Assembly (NCBI GenBank): GCA_002737105.1
Contig: NSHO01000048.1
Coordinates: 1 to 11,433 of the forward strand
Length of the DNA stretch: 11,433 bases
Direction of reading: 5' to 3'
Source: Flavobacteriales bacterium
GTDB lineage: Bacteria > Bacteroidota > Bacteroidia > Flavobacteriales > Flavobacteriaceae
In this document: positions 1 to 7,660 of the stretch, in pieces
How positions within the stretch are numbered: position 1 is the stretch's first letter
Layout: the number at the start of each line of letters is the position of its first letter
Notes under the pieces: generated by a model
Database searches by the model: none
Told to the model about the DNA's origin: nothing
Seen by the model: the letters and a program-made list of their open reading frames with translations, nothing else
Position numbers and translations under genes: made by a program

Positions 1-1351
1 GTTGTCGCTTTTTGGGAAGTCACAAAACATAGCTTTACAATCTTTTGCAACTGGTTTTAATAGTCCGGTTGAAATTACACACGCTGGTGATTCTCGATTA
101 TTTATAGTTCAGAAAGGTGGACTAATAAGAATATTAAATTCTAATGGAACAATTAATACAACCCCATTTTTAAATCTATCTAGTATAATTTCTTCAACTG
201 GTGAAAGAGGCTTGCTAGGTTTGGCTTTTCACCCAAACTATGTTACAAATGGGTTTTTCTTTGTAAATTATACCAATACAGTTGGTAATACTGTTATTTC
301 AAGATATTCTGTAAGTTCAGGAAACCCAGATATTGCGAATAATTCTGGAACAATATTAATGACGATAACGCAACCCTTTTCAAATCATAATGGAGGAACT
401 ATAAAATTTGGCCCTGATGGCTATTTATACATAGGAATGGGAGATGGTGGTAGTGGTGGTGACCCCGGAAACAGAGCACAAAACATAAATGATAATTTAG
501 GAAAAATGTTGCGTATTGATGTCAATTCGACTGTAGCACCTTATTATACAAGTCCAGCTACAAATCCATATGTTGGGATTGCTGGTAATGATGAGATATG
601 GGCGATTGGATTAAGAAACCCTTGGAAATTTTCGTTTAACAGATTAAATGGAGATTTATGGATAGCCGATGTAGGCCAAAATGCATTTGAAGAAATAAAC
701 AAAACACAAAGTCCATTACCTAATACCGGACTAAATTTTGGTTGGAGATGTTATGAAGGAAATGCACCATATAATACCTCTGGCTGTGTTGCAGCCACTT
801 CAATTACTTTTCCTATACATCAATATGCATTGTATAGTGATGGAACTTGTTCTGTAACAGGTGGTTATGTTTACACTGGAGCCACTTATCCGAGTTTTCA
901 AAATAAATATTTTTTCACAGATTATTGTAACGATAAAATAAAAATGTTAAATAGCGCAGGAGTAATTACAACCTCAGCAGCTTTTTCAGGAAATAATTTT
1001 GCTACATTTGGTGAAGATATAAATGGAGAAATGTATGTTGCAGGAATTTCTTCCGGAACCATTTATAAAATTATTGATTCATCTTTAAGTATTACTGATT
1101 TTGAAATCAATGGTTTTTCTATTTATCCCAATCCGGCTAAAGAATCCTTTGTAATAAAAAGTACTGAAGCTATTTTAGCATCAAAAATTGATGTTTTTGA
1201 CATAACTGGAAAATTGCTTATTTCTAAAAAATTAAATAAAAATATCGAAAATATCATAGAAACTAACTCCTTATCAAAAGGAATCTACTTGATTTCTATT
1301 GAAACTTCATCTGGAGCTATTTATAATACAAAATTAATTGTTGAATACTAA
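1..1351 (+). CDS. Secreted PQQ-type glucose/sorbosone dehydrogenase with T9SS sorting tail, 5' partial
   Basis: C-terminal 449 residues of a GSDH-family six-bladed beta-propeller, the fold of soluble PQQ-dependent glucose dehydrogenase, which oxidises sugars or related alcohols outside the cytoplasm. Visible family blocks, numbered from the first full codon, are GERGLLGLAFHP (68-79), SNHNGG (127-132) with the presumed catalytic base His129, FGPDGYLYIGMGDGG (136-150), LGKMLRID (166-173), GLRNPWKF (203-210) with the PQQ-contacting Arg205, and NFGWRCYEG (245-253). Residues about 365-449 form a type A T9SS sorting domain (FSIYPNP at 372-378, VFDITGKLL at 398-406, LSKGIYLISI at 424-433), so the protein is probably exported and cell-surface attached or released. 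The frame is open at the left edge, and the first residues read like the end of a signal peptide just before SQNIALQSF, so only the leader seems missing. The TTG at base 2 is not a credible start. The substrate cannot be read from sequence. Confidence 0.9.
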   Translation, partial: LSLFGKSQNIALQSFATGFNSPVEITHAGDSRLFIVQKGGLIRILNSNGTINTTPFLNLSSIISSTGERGLLGLAFHPNYVTNGFFFVNYTNTVGNTVISRYSVSSGNPDIANNSGTILMTITQPFSNHNGGTIKFGPDGYLYIGMGDGGSGGDPGNRAQNINDNLGKMLRIDVNSTVAPYYTSPATNPYVGIAGNDEIWAIGLRNPWKFSFNRLNGDLWIADVGQNAFEEINKTQSPLPNTGLNFGWRCYEGNAPYNTSGCVAATSITFPIHQYALYSDGTCSVTGGYVYTGATYPSFQNKYFFTDYCNDKIKMLNSAGVITTSAAFSGNNFATFGEDINGEMYVAGISSGTIYKIIDSSLSITDFEINGFSIYPNPAKESFVIKSTEAILASKIDVFDITGKLLISKKLNKNIENIIETNSLSKGIYLISIETSSGAIYNTKLIVEY

Positions 1352-1354
1352 ATC

Positions 1355-1379
1355 TTCTTTAAAATTTTAGTTTAAAGTA
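1355..1379. terminator. Possible bidirectional terminator between convergent genes
   Basis: CTTTAAA (1357-1363) and TTTAAAG (1371-1377) form a perfect 7-bp stem with a 7-nt loop. It lies just after the stop of the dehydrogenase gene and over the stop codon of the convergent minus-strand gene. A/U-rich sequence follows on both strands, but the stem has only one G-C pair and there is no clean U tract. In such AT-rich DNA it could be chance. Confidence 0.3.
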
Positions 1380-2056
1380 TTTAAATAATTTACTAAAAGA
1401 AGTAACTCTTTATCATCATTAAGAGAGATTTTGTTTGTTTTTAAAAAGGCCGTAATTTCCTTTTCATAATTAGGAAATAATTTTAAAAGATCTTTATTTT
1501 TTTTCGGCATTTCAACAATAGATTTATCTGATAATCCAATAAATAATAATTTTTCACCCTTTTTAAAATGGGACGGTACTGGCTCTGAATAAGCATTTGA
1601 CGCCTCAGCATACGGCACATAAACAATTACTTCTTTTGTGTAAAAATTTATATTTTTATTAGAGGTTTCCATTGCCAAAAAACCTTTTTTAGATACGCTT
1701 TCAGAATTATAATTTACGTAGGTATAAACTTTTTTAATATAAGGTATTTTTATTACAGCATAATCTTGCGGAACTAAAGCGAATACTTTATCATTATTTT
1801 TAAATTCTAATTCGTCTAATACTACATTGTATCTTACTGGAAGAACAGTTACAACCGAGTCTGTAAGACGAATCTGACCATCATAAAAGTTTTCATCAGA
1901 ATAAGCTGATCCACTTACTTCTTTAATTTTTATTGTTGATTTTACTTCTCTTGTTAAATCCCAAGAGGCAAATTGACTAGTTTCTCTACCAACAGATTGT
2001 ACTTGAGTGTAACCTGAAAATGAAATTAATAGGATAAATAATAAAATAGGTTTCAT
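1367..2056 (-). CDS. Exported protein of unknown function, 229 aa
   Basis: I do not recognise a named family. I place the start at the ATG at 2056 (MKPILLFILLISFSGYTQ), because it opens a typical Sec signal peptide (hydrophobic about residues 4-15, cleavage likely after YTQ at 16-18) with no lipobox cysteine. The frame could extend 24 codons further to 2128, but that extension is lysine-rich and would bury the signal peptide. The mature part is rich in beta-prone alternating segments and has no transmembrane helix or recognisable catalytic motif. The last 37 residues (LLKLFPNYEKEI at 190-201 through LVNYLNTL at 221-228) resemble a short helical C-terminal module that I believe recurs in uncharacterised Bacteroidota exported proteins. 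The gene starts 75 bp after the aldo/keto reductase gene on the same strand and may be co-transcribed. Expected location is the periplasm or outer membrane. Confidence 0.75.
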   Translation of the reverse strand: MKPILLFILLISFSGYTQVQSVGRETSQFASWDLTREVKSTIKIKEVSGSAYSDENFYDGQIRLTDSVVTVLPVRYNVVLDELEFKNNDKVFALVPQDYAVIKIPYIKKVYTYVNYNSESVSKKGFLAMETSNKNINFYTKEVIVYVPYAEASNAYSEPVPSHFKKGEKLLFIGLSDKSIVEMPKKNKDLLKLFPNYEKEITAFLKTNKISLNDDKELLLLVNYLNTLN

Positions 2057-2131
2057 GTTTTTAAGTTTTAGATTAAGAGCACCTAAAAATAATAATTTTT
2101 TTTTAATTTCAAATAAATTATTGTACAATTT

Positions 2132-3169
2132 TTAAGGCGCCGGATTTGGTATTAATTCCTGTATTTTATTGATTTCTTCGAAAACGGAATCAGTTAACAT
2201 CACATCAAACGCATATATATTTTCTTCAAGTTGGTCTATTGTTGTTGCGCCAATAATGGTTGAAGTCACAAATTCTTGGTTGTTGACAAAGGCAATCGCC
2301 ATTTCAGTAATCGTCAAACCTAAACTATTTGCCAAATCTTGGTATAATTTTGTGGCTTTGTAACAATTTTCATTTGTGTAGCGCACAAAATTTGGAAATA
2401 ATTTCATTCGAGAGTTTTCTGGAATCCCGTTTAAATATTTCCCTGATAAAAACCCAAAACCCAATGGTGAGTAGGCCAATAACCCAACGTTTTCTCGCAT
2501 ACCAATTTCTGATAAACCCACTTCATACAAACGATTTAATAACGAAAATGGATTTTGAATGGTGGCAATTCGTGGTAAATTGTGTTTTTCGCTTTCCATT
2601 AAAAACTTCATCACACCCCACGGGTTTTCATTTGAAATACCAATATGTTTTATTTTTCCTTCTTTAATTAATCCATCAAAAACAGTTAAAACTTCAAAAA
2701 TATTTTCCTGCCAATGCGTGTCTAATTTCTCCACACCTCTTTTTTGAAACATATTCATAATACGCTCTGGCCAATGCGTTTGGTACAAATCAATATAGTC
2801 GGTTTGTAAGTTTTTTAAACTGAATTCCACCGCTTCTGTAAGGCTTTTCTTAGAAAAATCTAATGGTTTACGAATGTATTCCATACCTCTATTTGGTCCA
2901 GCGATTTTTGTAGCTACTACTAAATCAGCTCTTTTGTGTTTGTTTTTGGCTAACCAAGTTCCAATAAAACGTTCTGTACTTCCAAAAATATGTTCGTTAC
3001 CACCAATAGGATACATTTCAGCTGAATCGATAAAATTAATACCACGTTCCACAGCATAATCTAATTGAAAATGGGATTCCGCTTCGGTGTTTTGATTTCC
3101 GAATGTCATGGTGCCTAAACAAGCTTTGCTGACTTTTAAATTGGTATTTGGAAGGGTGGTAAATTTCAT
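2132..3169 (-). CDS. tas: Tas-like NADP(H)-dependent aldo/keto reductase
   Basis: 345-aa cytoplasmic (alpha/beta)8-barrel oxidoreductase of the aldo/keto reductase superfamily, colinear along its length with E. coli Tas (about 346 aa). Shared stretches include LGTMTFGNQN (18-27), YAVERGINFID (38-48), LQTDYIDLYQTHWPER (121-136), IQNPFSLLNR (204-213) and a terminal PAP. The catalytic tetrad is complete: Asp48, Tyr53, Lys88 and His132. SPLGFG (234-239) and IIGATTIDQLEENI (305-318) fit the cofactor-binding C-terminal part of the barrel. The family reduces aldehydes and ketones with NADPH, and the physiological substrate is unknown even for E. coli Tas. A near-consensus -7 box (AAACTTTG, one mismatch to TAnnTTTG) lies at 3200-3207 on this strand, so transcription probably begins here and may continue into the next gene. 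Confidence 0.93.
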   Translation of the reverse strand: MKFTTLPNTNLKVSKACLGTMTFGNQNTEAESHFQLDYAVERGINFIDSAEMYPIGGNEHIFGSTERFIGTWLAKNKHKRADLVVATKIAGPNRGMEYIRKPLDFSKKSLTEAVEFSLKNLQTDYIDLYQTHWPERIMNMFQKRGVEKLDTHWQENIFEVLTVFDGLIKEGKIKHIGISNENPWGVMKFLMESEKHNLPRIATIQNPFSLLNRLYEVGLSEIGMRENVGLLAYSPLGFGFLSGKYLNGIPENSRMKLFPNFVRYTNENCYKATKLYQDLANSLGLTITEMAIAFVNNQEFVTSTIIGATTIDQLEENIYAFDVMLTDSVFEEINKIQELIPNPAP

Positions 3170-3242
3170 TAAAATATTTTTTTTTAAAAGCCGAAGTTAC
3201 AAAGTTTAGCTCTGAGAAAAGCGAATGTAATATAGATTTTAT

Positions 3243-3698
3243 TTATATTAGAATATCTTGTATAATCTTCAAATGATGTTTGGTGTGAATTACTAAGAAT
3301 TTTTCGGTTTGCTTTACATTTAAATCCTTAAAAAAAGGATGTTTAAAAAACGAATTTTCAGAAAAAGAATTCAGTTTTAAAATATTATTTTTGGCTGCTT
3401 GAAATTTGGCTTTTAATTCTTCTTGAGTTGCAACGTGAATTGGAATTACCACTTTAGATGCTTTGGCTTTTCCTCTTGGGATTTTACCTGTTGTAAAAAC
3501 CATAAATTTAGGAAAGTTCCATTTGGGTTGAAACTCGTTTGGATTTGAAATTTCCAACTGTTCAATGATTCCATTTATTACTAACAAAGAATGATCAATT
3601 TGCCAGCCAACAGTGCTGTTTGAGACTTTAGAATTGCGTTTATCCAAATTAGAAATATAACTTTCCATTTGATGAAGTAATGACAGAAGTGGGTTCAT
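3243..3698 (-). CDS. Small DinB/DUF1569-like putative metal-binding protein
   Basis: 151-aa soluble protein without signal peptide. A histidine in the first helix (GWQIDHSL, His36) and a C-terminal HxxxH (VIHTKHHL, His138/His142) preceded by KHPFFKDL (119-126) match the three-histidine layout of the DinB/YfiT-like four-helix bundles, including DUF1569. In those proteins the histidines bind a divalent metal. Biochemically studied relatives are thiol-dependent transferases, but most, probably including this one, have no known function. The segment between, KFMVFTTGKIPRGKAKAS (64-81), is basic and lacks other catalytic signatures. The start at 3698 gives a good family N terminus. A strong hairpin separates the gene from the upstream OmpA gene, so it probably has its own promoter, though I see no clean -7 box. 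The family call is from motif layout only. Confidence 0.7.
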   Translation of the reverse strand: MNPLLSLLHQMESYISNLDKRNSKVSNSTVGWQIDHSLLVINGIIEQLEISNPNEFQPKWNFPKFMVFTTGKIPRGKAKASKVVIPIHVATQEELKAKFQAAKNNILKLNSFSENSFFKHPFFKDLNVKQTEKFLVIHTKHHLKIIQDILI

Positions 3699-3714
3699 AA
3701 TTTCTGAAATACGA

Positions 3715-3754
3715 AAGTTGTCTAAAAAGTGTGTTAATACTCTTTAGACAACTT
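3715..3754 (-). terminator. Long hairpin, likely terminator of the OmpA-family gene
   Basis: Arms AAGTTGTCTAAA (3715-3726) and TTTAGACAACTT (3743-3754) are perfect 12-bp inverted repeats. In a minus-strand transcript the pairing continues through a G-U wobble (3742 with 3727) and three more pairs, giving a 16-bp stem with an 8-nt loop, starting 19 nt after the stop codon of the OmpA gene. On the plus strand the same position is an A/C mismatch, so the hairpin is better on the transcribed strand. The following tract (UCGUAUUU) is only moderately U-rich, so termination may be imperfect. Confidence 0.6.
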
Positions 3755-3773
3755 GAGTTATTAAATTCAAATC

Positions 3774-4739
3774 TTACATTTCGTTTAACAACTTAGACAA
3801 CTCGTCTAATTTTGGTGTTAAAATAAATTCAATTCTACGGTTTTTTGCTTTTCCTTCAGCCGTTTCGTTAGGTAATAACGGTGCAAATTCGCCTCGCCCA
3901 GCAGCGGTTAAATTTTCCTTTTTTACTTTGGCATTAGCCGATAAAATGTTTACAATTGCTGTTGCACGTTTGGTAGATAAATCCCAATTGTTTTCTACGC
4001 CACCACCAATAGAACCTACAATTTTATCATTATCTGTGTGTCCTTCAATTAGCACTGAAATATCTGGATTGTCACCTAAAACTTTTCCAACTAAATCAAC
4101 CGCTTTTTTACCTTCTGAACCAACTGTCCAACTTCCAGATTCGAAAAGTAATTTATTTTCCATAGAAACATATACTTTTCCGTCCCTTTCAGTTACGGTT
4201 AATCCTTTTCCTTCAAACGCTTTAAGCGACTTAGATAAAGTTTCTTTCAGTTTTTTCATAGCCGCTTCTTTATCAGCCATAATTTTTTCTAATTCTGCTA
4301 ATCGCGTAGATGATTTTAATAAATCTGCTTTTAATTTATTCAATTTATCTTGTTCAGCAGCCATAGCTTTTTGCTTGGCTTCTAATTCTGCCAAAAGTTC
4401 ACGATTTTTTTTGATATTGGCATCTAAAGCTTCGTTACTATCTTTCTCTAATGCATCGTAGGACGCTTTTAAATTGTCTAAACTTTTCTTAGTTGCAGCA
4501 TAATCTGCAGCTAATTTGTCGCGTTCTGCTTTTAATTTTTCTGCTTCCGATTTATATTTGGTTAAATCGGTTTGTAAAGTAGAATTATTGGTTTTTAAGC
4601 CTTCATTTTCATCTGCTAGCGCGTTGCGATCTTTCTTTAAATCTGCAAACTTGTTTTCTAAATCTTGGTAGATTTTTTTTGAAACACATGATGTACTCAT
4701 GCTTAATATCAGTAATCCTAATGTGATTTTTCTTATCAT
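3774..4739 (-). CDS. OmpA-family lipoprotein with long coiled coil
   Basis: 321-aa envelope protein. Residues 1-17 form a lipoprotein signal peptide ending in STSC, with Cys18 as the lipidated residue. Residues about 22-175 are a nearly uninterrupted charged, heptad-like coiled coil rich in Lys, Glu, Ala and Leu. Residues about 188-310 are an OmpA C-terminal peptidoglycan-binding domain: LLFESGSWTVGSEGKKAVDLV (197-217), IEGHTDN (231-237), NWDLSTKRA (251-259), KNRRIEFILTP (299-309). Asp236 and Arg258 correspond to the pair that grips the diaminopimelate residue in characterised OmpA-like domains. A Gly-rich insertion (VGSIGGGVEN, 241-250) lies between them. The expected role is to tether the outer membrane to peptidoglycan, with the coiled coil as spacer or partner-binding arm. 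The start at 4739 directly opens the signal peptide. I see no TAnnTTTG box in the 94 bp to exonuclease III, so it may be co-transcribed with it. Confidence 0.9.
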   Translation of the reverse strand: MIRKITLGLLILSMSTSCVSKKIYQDLENKFADLKKDRNALADENEGLKTNNSTLQTDLTKYKSEAEKLKAERDKLAADYAATKKSLDNLKASYDALEKDSNEALDANIKKNRELLAELEAKQKAMAAEQDKLNKLKADLLKSSTRLAELEKIMADKEAAMKKLKETLSKSLKAFEGKGLTVTERDGKVYVSMENKLLFESGSWTVGSEGKKAVDLVGKVLGDNPDISVLIEGHTDNDKIVGSIGGGVENNWDLSTKRATAIVNILSANAKVKKENLTAAGRGEFAPLLPNETAEGKAKNRRIEFILTPKLDELSKLLNEM

Positions 4740-4833
4740 TTGATATACATATTTAATTCCATCGGAATTGGTTATTATTTTTAGACGTTTATTTATTATG
4801 TTATTTGTATGCTTAAATTCTTTTACTTTTAAA

Positions 4834-5595
4834 TTAGCCTATTTCTACCAAAACCGGACAATGATCTGAATGTTTGGCTTCTGGTAAAATTAAGGCTCTT
4901 TTTATTTTATCTTTTAAAGGTGCTGCTGCTAAACAGTAATCAATTCGCCATCCTTTATTGTTATTTCTTGCATTGGCTCTGTAACTCCACCAACTATAAT
5001 TATCTGGTTCTTTATTTAAATGACGAAAAGTATCAATCATACCTGTCTTCATAAAACCATCTAACCATGCGCGCTCTTCAGGTAAAAACCCAGAAGTTTT
5101 TTCATTACCTTTTGGATTATGAATATCAATGGCTTCGTGACAAATGTTATAATCACCACAAACTACTAAATTCGGAATTTCATTTCGCAAATTTACAATA
5201 TACTCCTGAATAGTATCCATATATTGAAATTTATATCCAAGTCGGTCGATATTGGTTCCAGAAGGCAAATACATACTCATTACTGACAGCGAATCAAAAT
5301 CTACGCGTAGGTTTCTACCTTCAAAATCCATATTTTCGATTCCCGTTCCAAAAACTACATTTTTAGGTTCCGTTTTACATAAAATTGCCACACCGCTATA
5401 CCCTTTTTTTTGTGCTGAAAAATAATATTGAAAAGGATAACCTGCTGCAGTTATTTCATCAGTAGGAATTTGATCTTCGGTAGCTTTAATTTCCTGCAAG
5501 CATATTAGATCTGGGTTAGCGCTTTTTAGCCACTCTATAAACCCTTTGCTTATGGCTGCTCTAATTCCATTTACATTGTAAGAGATAATCTTCAT
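4834..5595 (-). CDS. xth: Exodeoxyribonuclease III / AP endonuclease
   Basis: 253-aa cytoplasmic enzyme of the ExoIII/APE1 family. It cleaves DNA 5' of abasic sites and trims 3' blocked ends in base-excision repair. Every active-site residue of the family is visible: Asn7 (SYNVNG), Glu35 (LQEIKA, the Mg ligand), Tyr109 (MSMYLPSG), Asp148 and Asn150 (VCGDYNICH), Asp219 (WRIDYCL), Asp244 and His245 (SDHCPV). I start it at the ATG at 5595 (MKIISYN) rather than the in-frame TTG one codon earlier, because the family N terminus is normally MKI-like. Length is normal for a single-domain ExoIII. A TAGGTTTG -7 box lies upstream at 5637-5644. It is divergent from the acyltransferase gene. Confidence 0.96.
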   Translation of the reverse strand: MKIISYNVNGIRAAISKGFIEWLKSANPDLICLQEIKATEDQIPTDEITAAGYPFQYYFSAQKKGYSGVAILCKTEPKNVVFGTGIENMDFEGRNLRVDFDSLSVMSMYLPSGTNIDRLGYKFQYMDTIQEYIVNLRNEIPNLVVCGDYNICHEAIDIHNPKGNEKTSGFLPEERAWLDGFMKTGMIDTFRHLNKEPDNYSWWSYRANARNNNKGWRIDYCLAAAPLKDKIKRALILPEAKHSDHCPVLVEIG

Positions 5596-5636
5596 CAACT
5601 AATTTAAGTATTAAAACCTTAAGAAATTTTTATTTT

Positions 5637-5644
5637 CAAACCTA
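5637..5644 (-). promoter_or_regulatory. -7 promoter box of xth
   Basis: On the minus strand this reads TAGGTTTG, an exact match to the Bacteroidota -7 consensus TAnnTTTG. Using the usual offset, transcription would start near 5633, leaving a 5' leader of about 37 nt before the ATG at 5595. I see no convincing TTG -33 element at the expected spacing. Confidence 0.55.
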
Positions 5645-5823
5645 CTTTTGATCATTTTCATCATATACGAATGTAATGAAAAAACTAATTATCAAAAATA
5701 GAAAAAGTTTTCAATAAAAGGTGTGATTAAATGAGGAATTTGTAAAAAATTTATCATTAAACGACAATTAATAAATTGTTGGCAATTGTTCAAGCAAGTT
5801 ATAAAGAAATTGAATAGAATTGC

Positions 5824-5831
5824 TATCTTTG
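5824..5831 (+). promoter_or_regulatory. -7 promoter box of the fused acyltransferase gene
   Basis: TATCTTTG, an exact match to TAnnTTTG, lies 23 bp before the ATG at 5855. The predicted transcript start is near 5835, giving a leader of about 20 nt that is A-rich (CTAAACAAAAATAA) and lacks a Shine-Dalgarno sequence, as is common in this phylum. A -33 TTG at 17-23 bp spacing is not evident. The same eight bases form the dusB box. Confidence 0.65.
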
Positions 5832-5854
5832 TTATTCGTTCTAAACAAAAATAA

Positions 5855-7648
5855 ATGGGATTAGTTACTGCAAAAGAAGTAGCCAAAGCAATAAAGACGG
5901 TCAAATATGGTTTTTTAGGAACTTTTACAGGGTGGTTACTCATGAAAGTTCTTAAAATTTCTACCCTCAATAAAATATACAATCGAAATAAACATTTAAA
6001 TGATTTAGAGTTTTTGAATGCTATTTTAGATGAGTTTCAAATTAAATTTGAAATCCCTGAAGAAGATTTGAAGCGTTTACCAAAAGAAGGTGCTTACATT
6101 ACCATTTCCAACCATCCTTTAGGTGGAATTGATGGCCTTTTATTATTGAAATTAATGCTTGAGCGCGAACCCAATTTTAAAATAATTGCCAATTTTTTAT
6201 TGCACAGAATTGAACCGATGAAGCCATATATTATGCCGGTTAATCCGTTTGAAAATCATAAAGATGCCAGATCTAGTTTAATTGGCATTAAAGAAACCTT
6301 ACGTCATTTGAGTGATGGAAAACCTTTAGGTATTTTTCCTGCAGGAGAAGTTTCCACATACAAAGACGGCAAATTAATTGTAGATAAACCTTGGGAAGAA
6401 GGTGCTTTAAAAATAATTAAAAAAGCAAATGTACCTGTTGTTCCTATTTATTTTCATGCCCAAAATAGTAAATTATTTTACCGATTATCTAAGTTAAGCG
6501 ACACCTTACGCACGGCAAAATTGCCAAGCGAATTATTAACCCAAAAAAATCGGATAATAAAAGTGAGAATAGGAAAACCTATTTCAATTAACGAGTTAAA
6601 TGAGCACGCTAATATTCCAGAATTTGGCGAGTTTTTAAGAAAAAAAACATACATGCTTTCTAATTCTTTTGAAGAAGAAAATTTTAAATTGACATTTCCG
6701 AAATTTACAAGTCCAAAAACAGCAAAACAAATTGTAAAACCTGCCAATCACGAACAAATTATTGAAGAAATTAATTTCTTAAAAGAGGGCGATTATCAAT
6801 TATTACAAAGTAAAAATTATAAAGTATTTTTAGTTACTGCCGAAAAAATTCCAAATATTTTACACGAAATTGGTAGGTTACGAGAAATTACATTTAGGGA
6901 AGTAGGCGAAGGCACAAATGAGGCAATAGATTTAGATAAATTTGATGAGTATTATCATCATATGTTTTTATGGGATGATGATGCTCAAATGATAGCCGGA
7001 GCCTACCGTATGGGATTTGGTTCGATAATATTTCCAAAATACGGTTTAGAAGGTTTTTATTTAAACGAACTTTTTAAATTTGAACCCGAACTAAATGACA
7101 TGATGAGTCAATCTATTGAAATGGGTAGGGCTTTTATTATTTCTGAATACCAACAAAAACCAATGCCATTGTTTTTACTTTGGAAAGGAATTGTGCATAC
7201 AACATTACATTATCCAGAACATAAATTTTTAATTGGTGGCGTAAGTATTAGTAATCAGTTTTCAGAATTTTCGAAATCGCTAATGATTGAATTTATGAAA
7301 TCCAATTATTATGACCCATACGTAGCGCAATATATTAAACCCAAAAAAGAGTTTAAGGTAAAATTAAAAGACGCCGACAAAGATTTCGTATTCAATAAAA
7401 CTGAAGCTGATTTGAATAAATTTGATAAAATTATAGACGAAATTGAACCAGGTTCACTAAGATTGCCTGTTTTAATAAAAAAATACATCAAACAAAACGC
7501 AAAAGTTGTCGCGTTTAATGTAGATCCAATGTTTAACAATGCTATTGACGGATTGATGTATATTAAAATTTCAGATATTCCAGAAAGCACGGTTAAGCCT
7601 GTAATGGAAGAATTTCAAGCCGAATTAGAAAGAAAACATAAGGGCTAA
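5855..7648 (+). CDS. Fused PlsC-like O-acyltransferase and GNAT/hemolysin-like N-acyltransferase (OlsF-type aminolipid synthase candidate)
   Basis: 597-aa two-domain protein. Residues about 75-245 are a PlsC-like acyltransferase: ISNHPLGGIDG (84-94) holds the His87/Asp93 pair, IEPMKPYIMPVNPF (119-132) is the middle block, and GIFPAGEVS (159-167) the FPxGE block. Residues about 320-500 are an Acetyltransf_5/hemolysin-type GNAT domain: GRLREITFREVGEGT (340-354), YLNELF (402-407), EMGRAFI (422-428) and FLIGGVSISNQF (458-469). A tail with SLRLPVLIKKYI (534-545) and AFNVDPMFNN (553-562) matches the end of OlsB-like proteins. In characterised OlsF enzymes such a fusion makes ornithine lipids: the C-terminal part N-acylates the amino acid with a 3-hydroxyacyl group and the N-terminal part adds the second acyl chain. 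Glycine lipids are the alternative product in Bacteroidota. Likely cytoplasmic face of the inner membrane. The His-Asp spacing is five residues, not the canonical four. Monocistronic, with its own promoter. Confidence 0.85.
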   Translation: MGLVTAKEVAKAIKTVKYGFLGTFTGWLLMKVLKISTLNKIYNRNKHLNDLEFLNAILDEFQIKFEIPEEDLKRLPKEGAYITISNHPLGGIDGLLLLKLMLEREPNFKIIANFLLHRIEPMKPYIMPVNPFENHKDARSSLIGIKETLRHLSDGKPLGIFPAGEVSTYKDGKLIVDKPWEEGALKIIKKANVPVVPIYFHAQNSKLFYRLSKLSDTLRTAKLPSELLTQKNRIIKVRIGKPISINELNEHANIPEFGEFLRKKTYMLSNSFEEENFKLTFPKFTSPKTAKQIVKPANHEQIIEEINFLKEGDYQLLQSKNYKVFLVTAEKIPNILHEIGRLREITFREVGEGTNEAIDLDKFDEYYHHMFLWDDDAQMIAGAYRMGFGSIIFPKYGLEGFYLNELFKFEPELNDMMSQSIEMGRAFIISEYQQKPMPLFLLWKGIVHTTLHYPEHKFLIGGVSISNQFSEFSKSLMIEFMKSNYYDPYVAQYIKPKKEFKVKLKDADKDFVFNKTEADLNKFDKIIDEIEPGSLRLPVLIKKYIKQNAKVVAFNVDPMFNNAIDGLMYIKISDIPESTVKPVMEEFQAELERKHKG

Positions 7649-7660
7649 TCAAAATTATAA

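Noticed and set aside
2120..2129. Perfect palindrome ATTGTACAAT just after the aldo/keto reductase stop
   Set aside because: No loop for a hairpin and no second copy, and 10-bp palindromes are common in AT-rich DNA.
3200..3207. AAACTTTG on the minus strand upstream of the aldo/keto reductase
   Set aside because: One mismatch to the -7 consensus and no clear -33, so it is not listed as a promoter feature.
3928..4461. 177-codon open frame on the plus strand
   Set aside because: It lies antisense to the OmpA-family gene, whose coiled-coil codons leave the opposite strand open. The translation is Ser/Phe/Leu-rich with no domain.
4755..4769. AATTCC-ATC-GGAATT inverted repeat in the OmpA gene leader
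   Set aside because: Only 6-bp arms and a single occurrence. An operator is possible but unsupported.
5771..5790. Repeated ATTGTT around 5775-5790 in the divergent region
   Set aside because: A two-copy 6-bp word in AT-rich DNA is not evidence of a binding site.
5692..5982. 96-codon minus-strand frame over the divergent intergenic region
   Set aside because: It overlaps the acyltransferase start and its promoter, and its composition is that of AT-rich non-coding DNA.
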